Assembly (NCBI RefSeq): GCF_004138495.1 | Contig: NZ_ML142851.1 | Location: 322,402 to 331,089 of the forward strand | DNA from: Phytoactinopolyspora endophytica | Lineage (GTDB): Bacteria; Actinomycetota; Actinomycetes; Jiangellales; Jiangellaceae | Direction: 5' to 3' | DNA length: 8,688 nt | Shown: piece after piece, positions 1-6,404 of the stretch | Position numbering within the stretch: the stretch's first letter is position 1 | How the letters are laid out: each line of letters opens with the position of its first letter | Made by a program: the position numbers and the translations under genes | The notes under the pieces: model-generated | The model's database searches: none | Told to the model about the DNA's origin: nothing | The model's input: only the letters and a program-made list of their open reading frames with translations

Positions 1-352
1 CGACTCGGAGCACCTGCAGGACCGCCGCGACGTCGCGACGGCAGTAGATGGCATGCAGCCGGGCGAGAGTGAGGAGTTTCTCGGCGGGGTCGCCCCCTTG
101 CGTCAGGACATGGCCCACCTGGTCCTCCCAGGTCTGGTCGACCCACTCGACCACGGCAAGCGCCAAGTCTTCTTTGCCGGAAAACTGATGGTAGAGGGCG
201 CCACGGCTGTAACCCGCCTGCCGGGCTACGTCCTCAAGCGACAGGCGAGCGTAGCCGTTCTGGGAGATGCCCTGGGCGGCGGCCTCGAGGATGGCGTTGC
301 GGCTCTGAGCGCGTCGGTCGGCTTGGGTTCGCCGTTCTTGCTTGGTGGTCAT
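1..352 (-). CDS. TetR family transcriptional repressor (3' end cut by window edge)
   Basis: The reading frame opens with ATG at 352-350 and runs without a stop to the left edge. This gives 117 N-terminal residues of a protein family usually near 190-200 residues, so the ligand-binding half is missing. Residues about 15-63 form the TetR DNA-binding domain: a first helix around SRNAILEAAAQ, then the helix-turn-helix LSLEDVARQAGYSRGALYHQF and the usual GKEDL that follows it. Family knowledge: these proteins are dimeric repressors that release DNA when a small molecule binds the C-terminal domain. The gene starts 38 bases after the stop of the membrane-protein gene on the same strand, so the two are probably cotranscribed. 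Its likely operator is the palindrome at 846-869, which would make it autoregulatory. The ribosome binding site is weak (GGACGG region). The family call is firm; the ligand and regulon are unknown. Confidence 0.93.
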   Translation of the reverse strand, partial: MTTKQERRTQADRRAQSRNAILEAAAQGISQNGYARLSLEDVARQAGYSRGALYHQFSGKEDLALAVVEWVDQTWEDQVGHVLTQGGDPAEKLLTLARLHAIYCRRDVAAVLQVLRV

Positions 353-390
353 GCCCGTCCAGGTCTAAGGCGTACCTACGTGCACGCATC

Positions 391-843
391 CTATCGGCTG
401 GGCACGGACTGCGGCGCGCGGTCACCCAGGACGATGAAGGCGCCGGCCAGGGCGATCGCCCAGATCGGAGAAGCCGGAAGAACGATACCCGCGGACACGG
501 CGTAGAACAGCAGAATCCAGCCGAGCCACGCCGGAACTCGAGAGCCCCGGCGCGCCGACCAGACGATGTAGGCACCGAGCGCGAGCAGCGGAACCCCAAA
601 GCTGCCCATGGTCACCCAGAACGCCTCGGAGCGCTGGAGTCCTTCGAACGTCGAAGCTCGGTCGAGGGTGAACGTGTTCCACCATTGTTCGCCGGCAACC
701 CGCTGCCATATGTCCCGGTAGTCGATCGGCGCGACAACGACGTGAACGGCGCCGAAGCCGGCCACGATCCAGCCGCCAACCTGACTGAGTATCGCCCGTC
801 GTTTGGTTCGGGGCGCTGTCGTCGAGCGAGTTTTGGTGAGCAT
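391..843 (-). CDS. Small four-helix membrane protein, DUF6463-like
   Basis: A protein of 150 residues starting MLTKTRSTTAPRTKRR. The frame stays open 40 codons further upstream, but that extension would run through the palindromic operator and the -10-like box, so ATG at 843 is preferred. After a basic N-terminus, four hydrophobic segments can be seen at about residues 22-40, 75-96, 104-122 and 124-140. The first contains GWIVAGFGAVHVVVAPI. The stretch between helices 1 and 2 is longer and polar (DYRDIWQRVAGEQWWN). This pattern and the H in helix 1 resemble the DUF6463 group of small actinobacterial membrane proteins, recalled from memory and not searched. No biochemical function is known to me. 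No clear Shine-Dalgarno sequence precedes the start, so the message may be nearly leaderless. The downstream TetR gene suggests inducible expression, perhaps in response to a lipophilic or toxic compound (inference). Confidence 0.8.
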   Translation of the reverse strand: MLTKTRSTTAPRTKRRAILSQVGGWIVAGFGAVHVVVAPIDYRDIWQRVAGEQWWNTFTLDRASTFEGLQRSEAFWVTMGSFGVPLLALGAYIVWSARRGSRVPAWLGWILLFYAVSAGIVLPASPIWAIALAGAFIVLGDRAPQSVPSR

Positions 844-845
844 GT

Positions 846-869
846 TACAAACATACGCGTATGTATGTA
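846..869. promoter_or_regulatory. Palindromic operator, probable TetR binding site
   Basis: Two 12-base arms (846-857 and 858-869) form an inverted repeat with 11 of 12 pairs matching. The inner 14 bases, ACATACGCGTATGT at 851-864, are a perfect palindrome; the one mismatch is between 850 and 865. Length, symmetry and the A/T-rich edges fit operators of TetR-family dimers. The site begins two bases upstream of the membrane-protein start codon and lies just downstream of a TACAAT box. A bound repressor would therefore block the transcription start and the translation initiation region. The TetR gene is the second gene of the unit this site controls, which makes it the natural binder. The palindrome is directly visible; the assignment of the binder is inference. 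Confidence 0.78.
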
Positions 870-870
870 T

Positions 871-876
871 ATTGTA
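871..876 (-). promoter_or_regulatory. Candidate -10 box of the membrane protein/TetR unit
   Basis: Read on the minus strand this is TACAAT, five of six matches to TATAAT. It would place the transcription start near 864, inside the palindromic operator and about 20 bases before the start codon. No good -35 box is visible 16-18 bases upstream (the bases there read about CGAAGG), so the promoter may be weak or use another sigma factor. Confidence 0.4.
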
Positions 877-1057
877 AAGCCGAGGCCCGATCCCTTCGCC
901 ACCTATGGGAGGGCGACCCGTGTCATGCGGCCGCTGTGACCAGCTGATCGACCTCGCCGACAAGCTCGGCCGGCAACTGGGTCAAGAGCCCCACAACCAG
1001 ACTCGCGAGCCGCCAGCACTAACCCCAAGCACTACAAAATGTGTCGCGCACCCGGGT

Positions 1058-1849
1058 TCAGGCAGAGTCCTTGGTGATCAGCCAGCCACCATCGACGACG
1101 ACGCTCGTCCCGGTGACGTACGCGGCGTCGGCTGAGGCGAGGAACGCGACCACCGACGCCACCTCGGACGGGTCACCGAACCGACCCAGCACGGTCTGCC
1201 GGATACTGCGCTCGCGGTCCGGCTCGGACACGCGGTCCCACGCCGGCGACATGATCGGCCCCGGAACCACTGCGTTCACCCGCACCTGGGGCCCGTACTC
1301 CACCGCGAGCTGACGCACCAGCGACAGCAGCCCGCCCTTCGACGCCGCGTAGGCCGGATGCCCGGGCAACCCCACCTCTGCGTGCACCGACGAGACGGCG
1401 ACCGCCGCCGCACCGTGCCGCCATCGCCCGTTGAAGGCACGGAACGCCAGGTACAGGGGGCGGAGGTTGACCGCGAGCTGGCGGTCCCAATGGTCCGGAT
1501 CGAGCTCATGCGCCGGTGCGACCCGCATCGTGGCCGCGTTGCTGACGAGCGTATCCAGACCGCCGTGCTCTGCCTCGACGTCCCGGGCCAGACGGTCCCA
1601 GGTCGCGGGGTCGGCGACGTCGGCGGCGACGACGCTGGTCCGGCCGCCGAGCGTGGTGATCCGGCTGGCGGTGGCCGCAAGCCCTTCCTGGGAGACGTCG
1701 AGCAGGATCACATGCGCACCCTCGGCGGCCAGCCGCTCGGCGGATGCCGCGCCGATCCCCGACCCTGCGCCGGTCACCACGGCAACCCGTCCGGCGAGCC
1801 GCGCCTGCGTTGTATCCGCGGCTCTCGCCGCGAGCTGATCTTCTGTCAC
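1058..1849 (-). CDS. Short-chain dehydrogenase/reductase (SDR), classical type
   Basis: A 263-residue NAD(P)-dependent oxidoreductase of usual length for classical SDRs. The Rossmann glycine motif TGAGSGIG lies at 26-33. D51 at the end of the second strand (LLDVS) suggests NAD(H) preference. The NNAG-equivalent is NAAT at 104-107. The catalytic set appears complete: N128, S154, and Y167/K171 in YAASK. VNAVVPGPI (191-199) follows as expected, and the C-terminus has the common TGTSVVVDGG. The open frame extends to 2098, but that part overlaps the upstream gene and is not SDR-like. GTG at 1849, preceded by GGGG seven bases upstream, gives a normal N-terminus. It is the last gene of the catabolic operon, 64 bases after the polyol dehydrogenase. 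It may oxidise a sugar or polyol, for example an aldose to an aldonolactone feeding the dehydratase, but SDR sequences do not reveal the substrate. Confidence 0.92.
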   Translation of the reverse strand: MTEDQLAARAADTTQARLAGRVAVVTGAGSGIGAASAERLAAEGAHVILLDVSQEGLAATASRITTLGGRTSVVAADVADPATWDRLARDVEAEHGGLDTLVSNAATMRVAPAHELDPDHWDRQLAVNLRPLYLAFRAFNGRWRHGAAAVAVSSVHAEVGLPGHPAYAASKGGLLSLVRQLAVEYGPQVRVNAVVPGPIMSPAWDRVSEPDRERSIRQTVLGRFGDPSEVASVVAFLASADAAYVTGTSVVVDGGWLITKDSA

Positions 1850-1913
1850 GTGCTGACCCCGTTCAGGTGTGGATCTTCCGTCGCGCGGTCGCTCGACGTG
1901 GGTGAGCCGTCGA

Positions 1914-2996
1914 TCATTGTTGGCCCCCGGGCGGGAGGATGCTGACCTTGATCGCCTTGCCCGGCGTGCCGGCCGTCTCGAACGCCTCGTCGAACCGGTC
2001 CAGCGGGTACTCATGGGTGACGATGGCGTCGGCGGGCACCTCGCCGGTACTGAGCATCTCGATCGCGGTCGGCCACTGGCCTGGACCGAGGTGCGCACCT
2101 CGGATGTCGAGCTCCTTGCCGTCGCCGATCACCGTCCAGTCGGTCGTCACCGGCTGCCCGAACACCCCGTACTCCACGAAGCGGCCGCGCTTGCGCAGCA
2201 GCTGGAGTCCCTGTGTGACCCCGGCCGGGTGACCGGTCGCGTCGAGGTAGACGTCGCAGCCAAGCCCGTCGGTCAGCTCCAGGACGGTGGTCTCGACGTC
2301 GTCACCGGGCTCCAGCACGACGTCGGCGCCGCATTGTTCGGCGACGGAACGCCGGTGCGGATCGAGGTCGATGGCGACCAGGGCTCGCGGCTGCCGACGG
2401 CGGGCACCGAGGACCATGCCGAGGCCGATCGGTCCCGCACCCGCGACCACGACGACGTCGTCGGCGCCGACTTCTCCCCGGTCGACGGCGTGCAGGGAAC
2501 AGGAGAGCGGCTCGGCGAGCGCCGCATGGCTGGGCGGGAGGCCGGCTGGGAACGCGTGCACGCGAGCGGCGGGTGGTACCAGCATGAACTCGCCCATCGC
2601 CCCGGGTGTGCGCTGCCGGAAGCCGAAGATGTCGTGCGGCGCGCACAGCCAGTACTGGCCGGCCTTGCAGTACGCGCATGACTCGCAGGGGACGATCTGC
2701 TCGACGGCGACCCGTTCGCCGACGTCCACGCCGTGCCGCCGCCGCGCCTCGTCGTCGAGGGCCGCCACCCGCCCGACGAACTCATGCCCCGGGGTGACCG
2801 GCGGCTGGCAGTAGCCGGTCCGTGTCTCGTCGCCCCAGAACATCGGTGCTCCGCCGTAGCATTTGAGGTCGCTGCCGCAGATCCCGACGGCCTCGCTCCG
2901 CAGCAGGATCTCGCCTGGGCCGGGCTCTGGCACCGGAACCCGTTCGAGCCGGTAGTCACGCGGCCCGTGACATCTCACCGCGTCCATCTCCGCCAT
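1914..2996 (-). CDS. Zinc-dependent polyol dehydrogenase (MDR), erythritol/L-threitol dehydrogenase-like
   Basis: A medium-chain alcohol dehydrogenase of 360 residues from the preferred start. Catalytic-zinc ligands are visible as C40 (GICGSD), H71-E72 (PGHEFVG) and E162 (AEPLSC). The structural-zinc cysteines are C104, C107, C110 and C118. The coenzyme domain has GAGPIG at 186-191 and an acidic residue, D210, suggesting NAD. The N-terminal MDAVRCHGPRDYRLE, the KCYGGAPMFWGDE stretch, HDIFGFRQRTPGAM, LRKRGRFVEYGVFG and AHLGP closely resemble, from memory, the mycobacterial erythritol/L-threitol dehydrogenase EltD. Oxidation of a four-carbon or related polyol is therefore a reasonable guess, not a proof. 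ATG at 2996 has the best ribosome binding site (GAGG six bases upstream). ATG at 3023 overlaps the upstream stop as ATGA, and 3032 and 2987 are also in frame. Confidence 0.9.
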   Translation of the reverse strand: MAEMDAVRCHGPRDYRLERVPVPEPGPGEILLRSEAVGICGSDLKCYGGAPMFWGDETRTGYCQPPVTPGHEFVGRVAALDDEARRRHGVDVGERVAVEQIVPCESCAYCKAGQYWLCAPHDIFGFRQRTPGAMGEFMLVPPAARVHAFPAGLPPSHAALAEPLSCSLHAVDRGEVGADDVVVVAGAGPIGLGMVLGARRRQPRALVAIDLDPHRRSVAEQCGADVVLEPGDDVETTVLELTDGLGCDVYLDATGHPAGVTQGLQLLRKRGRFVEYGVFGQPVTTDWTVIGDGKELDIRGAHLGPGQWPTAIEMLSTGEVPADAIVTHEYPLDRFDEAFETAGTPGKAIKVSILPPGGQQ

Positions 2997-3007
2997 CTGC
3001 CCCCTCG
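2997..3007 (-). promoter_or_regulatory. Ribosome binding site deciding the polyol dehydrogenase start
   Basis: On the minus strand the sequence reads CGAGGGGGCAG directly before ATG at 2996. GAGG is a good anti-16S match at six bases' spacing. The earlier in-frame ATGs at 3023 and 3032 have no comparable purine tract, which favours 2996. Against this, 3023 forms a four-base ATGA overlap with the glycosidase stop, a common arrangement for translational coupling. Confidence 0.5.
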
Positions 3008-3019
3008 CAGGGTTTGCCG

Positions 3020-4348
3020 TCATGCGTGCCAAGCAGGTTCCGTCGCCGTCGTGCGGAATGTGTCATTGCACGAGATCTGGAGCTCGTCGTCGTGCCACAT
3101 CGTATGGTGCGGAGCGGCGTTGGAGCAGACCACGGTGCCGCGCGCACCGACCCTGGCGGCAGTCCGCACCGCCAGCCGGCAGTACTCCGCACCGACCGGG
3201 CCTTCTTCGAACGACCCTGCCGCCGGGGTGTACCCGACCCAGCCCTCACCGAGGACCAGCGGAACGCCCCGAGACAGCGCGAAGTCCGCTGCCGCCTCAA
3301 TCCAATCGACCAGATTCCGCTGCATCGAGATCCGGTGCGGGCCGTAGTGGTCGTAGAGCCAGCGGTCGTAGGCGTCGACGTCGCACCAGTCGTGCAGGTA
3401 GATCTCCGGTTTCCCGACGATCGTCGCCTGCAGCTTCCAATGGTCCGCCGCGTCCGGCGGCAGCCAGTCGGCGAAGTCCGGTGCGTCCGGGCGCAGGAAT
3501 GTCGCCCGGATCTCGTCCTGCGGCAGATCCGAGCCGTCGCCGCGCAGCCGGTAGCGCTCCACCATCTCGCCGAGCACACCGTAGATGTAGGGATGGAAGA
3601 CGGCGACGTCGATGTTGCCCGGGATGCCGCGCAGCTGGCCGACGGGAACCCGCGCATAGTTGACGGTCACCGGCACATCCGGGTGCCGGCGCTTGAACAC
3701 GTCGATTCCGGCGGTGAGCCGGTCCCGCAGAGCGACGACGGCGGACCGCCCGGCGGCGACGTCGTCCGTGAGGCCGTCAACAGCGAGACCGTCGGTGAGA
3801 TAGCCGCCCTGGACCTCGTTGTGCAGTTCGACAAAGGCGACCCGGTCGGCGAGATCGTGTTCGTTGAGCAGGTCGATCAGGTCCGCGTGTGCATCGGCGA
3901 GCACCGTCGCACGTTTCTCCGGGTCGACCGCCATCAGCGCGTCGAACCAGGCGCGATCCGTCGCGAATGACGAGCTCTGCTGGTATTCCCAGCTGGAGAC
4001 GATGATGAAGCAGTCGTGCCGTTTCGCCGCCCGGAAGAGCTCCAGCAGGTGCTCGCGGGCGTCGATCGTCGTCGTGGCCTTGACGTCGTACCAGCGGGTG
4101 CGCTGTGCGTAGTCGCCGCCGAGCGGCCCGAGCGTCGTCGACGATGTGTCGAGCCCGGAGCGGAACAGCAGAAACGGCATCGCGCAGATCCGCACCGTGT
4201 TGTACCCGAGGGCGACGGCGCGGGCGAACGCGGCGTCGAGATCCTCGAACGGCTCGCCCGGCCCGGTGCGGGTGTACCAGGTGAAGTCCCAGAGGGAGAT
4301 GGTCAACCGGTCCGGTAGGTGGGCGGGTAGTGGCGTGGGCGTGGTCAT
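3020..4348 (-). CDS. Cellulase-like glycoside hydrolase, cytoplasmic, (beta/alpha)8 clan GH-A type
   Basis: A 442-residue protein with the motif order of clan GH-A glycosidases. These are LTISLWDFTWYTR at strand 1 (15-27), R53 after strand 2 (NTVRI), SSWEY at 118-122, an N-E pair N177-E178 in VELHNEV (expected acid/base), H252 and Y254 in FHPYIYG, the probable nucleophile E368 in PLVLGEGWVGY, and W418 near strand 8. It resembles the 'cellulase-like' family found in actinobacterial sugar clusters. No signal peptide or membrane segment is present, so it should act in the cytoplasm on an imported oligosaccharide or glycoside. Residues about 255-320 form a long charged section between strands 6 and 7 that may shape the active site. 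The gene follows the permease genes by 142 bases containing an inverted repeat, and its end abuts the polyol dehydrogenase. The hydrolase fold is well supported; true substrate and even bond type are unknown. Confidence 0.85.
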   Translation of the reverse strand: MTTPTPLPAHLPDRLTISLWDFTWYTRTGPGEPFEDLDAAFARAVALGYNTVRICAMPFLLFRSGLDTSSTTLGPLGGDYAQRTRWYDVKATTTIDAREHLLELFRAAKRHDCFIIVSSWEYQQSSSFATDRAWFDALMAVDPEKRATVLADAHADLIDLLNEHDLADRVAFVELHNEVQGGYLTDGLAVDGLTDDVAAGRSAVVALRDRLTAGIDVFKRRHPDVPVTVNYARVPVGQLRGIPGNIDVAVFHPYIYGVLGEMVERYRLRGDGSDLPQDEIRATFLRPDAPDFADWLPPDAADHWKLQATIVGKPEIYLHDWCDVDAYDRWLYDHYGPHRISMQRNLVDWIEAAADFALSRGVPLVLGEGWVGYTPAAGSFEEGPVGAEYCRLAVRTAARVGARGTVVCSNAAPHHTMWHDDELQISCNDTFRTTATEPAWHA

Positions 4349-4399
4349 GTCTTCGGGGTCCTCGGGTAGGGGCTCATCGGGTCACGTAGAGGGCGGGCC

Positions 4400-4474
4400 C
4401 GCGCTTCTTGAGTGTGAGTTGCGTTTGAACCCTTCAGGTGGGCTCCTATCCGACACTCACGCTCAACAAGCGCG
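4400..4474. repeat. Imperfect inverted repeat between permease and glycosidase genes
   Basis: Arms at 4400-4419 and 4455-4474 pair at 18 of 20 positions around a 35-base loop. The outer part is CGCGCTT against AAGCGCG. The repeat lies entirely in the 142-base gap (4349-4490) separating the transport genes from the enzyme genes. In the minus-strand transcript it would form a long stem-loop starting 16 bases after the permease stop codon. No run of U follows the stem, so it does not look like a simple intrinsic terminator. It could instead stabilise the upstream transport mRNA or attenuate read-through into the enzyme genes. The symmetry also permits a protein-binding role. Confidence 0.7.
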
Positions 4475-4490
4475 TGCATGAGGGCGTGAC

Positions 4491-5375
4491 TCACTTGTTC
4501 GCACCTACCAGCAGGCCCGAGACGAAGTGTTTCTGGAACGCGAAGAAGACGATCGCCGTCGGTACCGCGGCGAGCACCGCTCCGGAGGCGACGACGTTCC
4601 AGTTGCTGACGAACCCGCCCTGCAGGTTCAGCAGCGCCGCCGTGATCGGGAACTTGTCCTCGGTGCGCAGCACGGTCACCGCCCAGATCAGATCGTTGAA
4701 GATCCACGTCGTGGCCAGGGCGGCGAGCGCAGCTAGGGCCGGCCGGGACAGCGGCATGACGATGCGAGCGTAGATTCTGGTCGGCCCGGCACCGTCGACG
4801 CGCGCGGCTTCGAAGACTTCAGTCGGGATCGCGCGCATGAATCCGTACAGGACGAACGTGTAGAACCCGAGACCGAATCCGACCTGCACGACGATCAGAG
4901 CGAACAGGGAGTCGTAGATCCCGAGTGACTCGGTGATCTTCGCCACCGGGATCAGCAGGATCTGCGGTGGGAGCAGGTTGCCGGCCAGCATGCCCAGCAG
5001 GATCGTCCGCCGGAAGGGAATGTGGTAGCGGCTGAGTGCGAACGCCGCCAGGGACGCGAGGAACAGGGTGGTGACGACGCCCACGACCGTGACGAGCGCG
5101 CTGTTCGCCAGTGCTCGCCCGATCGAGCCGTCCTGCAACGCCGTGGTGAACCCGTCGAGCGAGAACGACGCCGGCAGCGCGCCCAGGCCGCGGCTGGCGA
5201 TGTCGTCGAACGTGCGGAACGCGATCAACAGGACGAACGCCATCGGTGCTACCCACAGCAGGGTGAACGGCACCATGACGGCGTGGAACACCCACCCGCG
5301 CTTGCGCGGCGCCTGGGTGCGAGCGGGCGACGGCGGGACGGATGCGGTGTCGCCGACCGCGGTCGGTGCGGCCAT
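4491..5375 (-). CDS. Carbohydrate ABC transporter permease, MalG-type
   Basis: A 294-residue inner-membrane subunit of a CUT1-type sugar importer. After a cytoplasmic N-terminus of about 28 residues rich in P, A and R, six membrane segments can be seen near 30-53, 92-115, 125-145, 155-180, 208-230 and 262-282. The EAA loop that docks on the ATPase is at 189-211 (EAARVDGAGPTRIYARIVMPLSR), with the conserved EAA and G. The C-terminus SGLLVGANK is like the MalG/LacG group (usually ending in GAVKG or similar). ATG at 5375 is preceded by GGGAGGA at good distance. It follows the MalF-type gene by 96 bases. With the MalF-type partner it should form the pore for whatever the binding protein captures. 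Confidence 0.95.
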   Translation of the reverse strand: MAAPTAVGDTASVPPSPARTQAPRKRGWVFHAVMVPFTLLWVAPMAFVLLIAFRTFDDIASRGLGALPASFSLDGFTTALQDGSIGRALANSALVTVVGVVTTLFLASLAAFALSRYHIPFRRTILLGMLAGNLLPPQILLIPVAKITESLGIYDSLFALIVVQVGFGLGFYTFVLYGFMRAIPTEVFEAARVDGAGPTRIYARIVMPLSRPALAALAALATTWIFNDLIWAVTVLRTEDKFPITAALLNLQGGFVSNWNVVASGAVLAAVPTAIVFFAFQKHFVSGLLVGANK

Positions 5376-5411
5376 CCTCAGTCCTCCCCGGTTGTGTCGC
5401 TGAGACGAGTG

Positions 5412-5454
5412 TCCGACCGGTTACTCGGGTCGGCGGGCTGGCGGCGTGGTCGGA
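5412..5454. repeat. Short competing hairpins in the gap between the two permease genes
   Basis: In the 96-base gap 5376-5471, CCGACC at 5413-5418 can pair with GGTCGG at 5428-5433. Alternatively, TCCGACC at 5412-5418 can pair with GGTCGGA at 5448-5454. These are two mutually exclusive small stems. Such a gap is unusual between MalF- and MalG-type genes, which often nearly overlap. The stems are short and GC-rich DNA makes chance pairing likely. Confidence 0.3.
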
Positions 5455-5471
5455 ACGGTGTGCTCACCTGG

Positions 5472-6401
5472 TCAGTCCTCCCTGGTCGCCCGGACGAGGT
5501 ACGTGATGATGAAGCCGATCGCCAGCAGGAAGATGACGACTGCGATCGCCGAGCCGTAGCCCAGGTTCACCAGCGTGAACCCCTGCTGGAACATGTAGGT
5601 GCTCAGCAGCTGGCTGCTGTCGTACGGGCCGCCGCGGGTCATCGCCCAGACGATGTCGAAGGTGCGCAGCGAGTCGATCACGGTGACCGCGAAGACCACC
5701 GTGTTGACGCCACGCAGCTGGGGAAAGACGACGTAGCGGAAGCGCTGCCATGCCGACGCCCCGTCGACGGCCGCGGCTTCCTCCAGGCTCGGATCGACAC
5801 CCTTCAGCCCGGCCAGGTAGAGCACCATGATGTAGCCGACCTGTCGCCAGACGGCCGCGACCAGCACCGCGTACAGGGCGGTGTCGGGGTCGGCGAGCCA
5901 CTGACGACTAACGCCGTCCAGCCCGATGGCCTCGAGCGTGGAGTTAACGGCGCCGTCCGGCTGGTACAGCACGCGCCAGAAGAGCCCGGTGACCACCAGG
6001 GAGAACACCATCGGCAGGTAGATCGCGCTGCGGTAAATCCCGACGCCGCGCCGCGGCCGGTTCAGGGTCACCGCCAGCGCCAGCCCGATCAGCACCGACA
6101 GCCCACCGAAACCGATGGTCCAGATCACGGTGTTCTTGGCCGCGGTGCGGAAGATGGGGTCGTCGAGTAGGTTGCGGTAGTTGTCCAGGCCGACGTTCTC
6201 AGCCGCGCCGACGCCGCTCCACCGGGTGAAGGACAGCGAGAAGCTGTTGATCGCCGGCCAGAACACCCAGGCCAGTTCGATCGCTAAGGGGATGAGCAGG
6301 AACAGCCAGACGACGCGTGGTACCCGCCGCACAGCCGCTGCTGGGCGGCGGCGCGGCGGGCCGGTCGTCTCCTGGCCGGACACGGTGGCCGTGGAGGACA
6401 C
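5472..6401 (-). CDS. Carbohydrate ABC transporter permease, MalF-type
   Basis: A 309-residue inner-membrane subunit of a CUT1-type importer. A basic N-terminal tail (residues 1-30, with RRRP and RR) precedes the first membrane segment VVWLFLLIPLAIELAWVFW (30-48). Further segments lie near 91-113, 125-146, 175-197, 230-245 and 280-302. The periplasm-facing loop after helix 1 has the family pattern SFTRWSGVG...VGLDNYRNLL. The EAA docking loop is at 207-230 (EEAAAVDGASAWQRFRYVVFPQLR). TRGGP (255-259) is the usual MalF-type motif before the last helices. The start is GTG at 6401, three bases after the binding-protein stop, with its GAGGGG ribosome binding site overlapping the end of that gene. 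This implies translational coupling. Confidence 0.95.
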   Translation of the reverse strand: MSSTATVSGQETTGPPRRRPAAAVRRVPRVVWLFLLIPLAIELAWVFWPAINSFSLSFTRWSGVGAAENVGLDNYRNLLDDPIFRTAAKNTVIWTIGFGGLSVLIGLALAVTLNRPRRGVGIYRSAIYLPMVFSLVVTGLFWRVLYQPDGAVNSTLEAIGLDGVSRQWLADPDTALYAVLVAAVWRQVGYIMVLYLAGLKGVDPSLEEAAAVDGASAWQRFRYVVFPQLRGVNTVVFAVTVIDSLRTFDIVWAMTRGGPYDSSQLLSTYMFQQGFTLVNLGYGSAIAVVIFLLAIGFIITYLVRATRED

Positions 6402-6404
6402 GCC

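Noticed and set aside
844..963. N-terminal extension of the membrane protein by 40 codons
   Set aside because: The extension would translate through the -10-like box and palindromic operator and yields no membrane-protein-like sequence; ATG at 843 fits better.
1359..1945. Long plus-strand open frame of 195 codons
   Set aside because: It lies antisense over the SDR gene, whose motifs are complete. The translation is rich in R, G and P with no family pattern, as expected for a shadow frame in GC-rich DNA.
1850..2098. N-terminal extension of the SDR by 83 codons
   Set aside because: Most of it overlaps the polyol dehydrogenase gene in another frame and is R/S/P-rich without SDR character.
3014..3970. 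Plus-strand open frame of 318 codons opposite the hydrolase
   Set aside because: Low-complexity V/R/D-rich translation with no motif; the minus-strand hydrolase accounts for the coding signal.
5022..6170. Plus-strand open frame of 382 codons
   Set aside because: It is antisense to both permease genes and rich in D, R, Q, H and G without hydrophobic or domain structure. The opposite strand has intact EAA loops and membrane helices.
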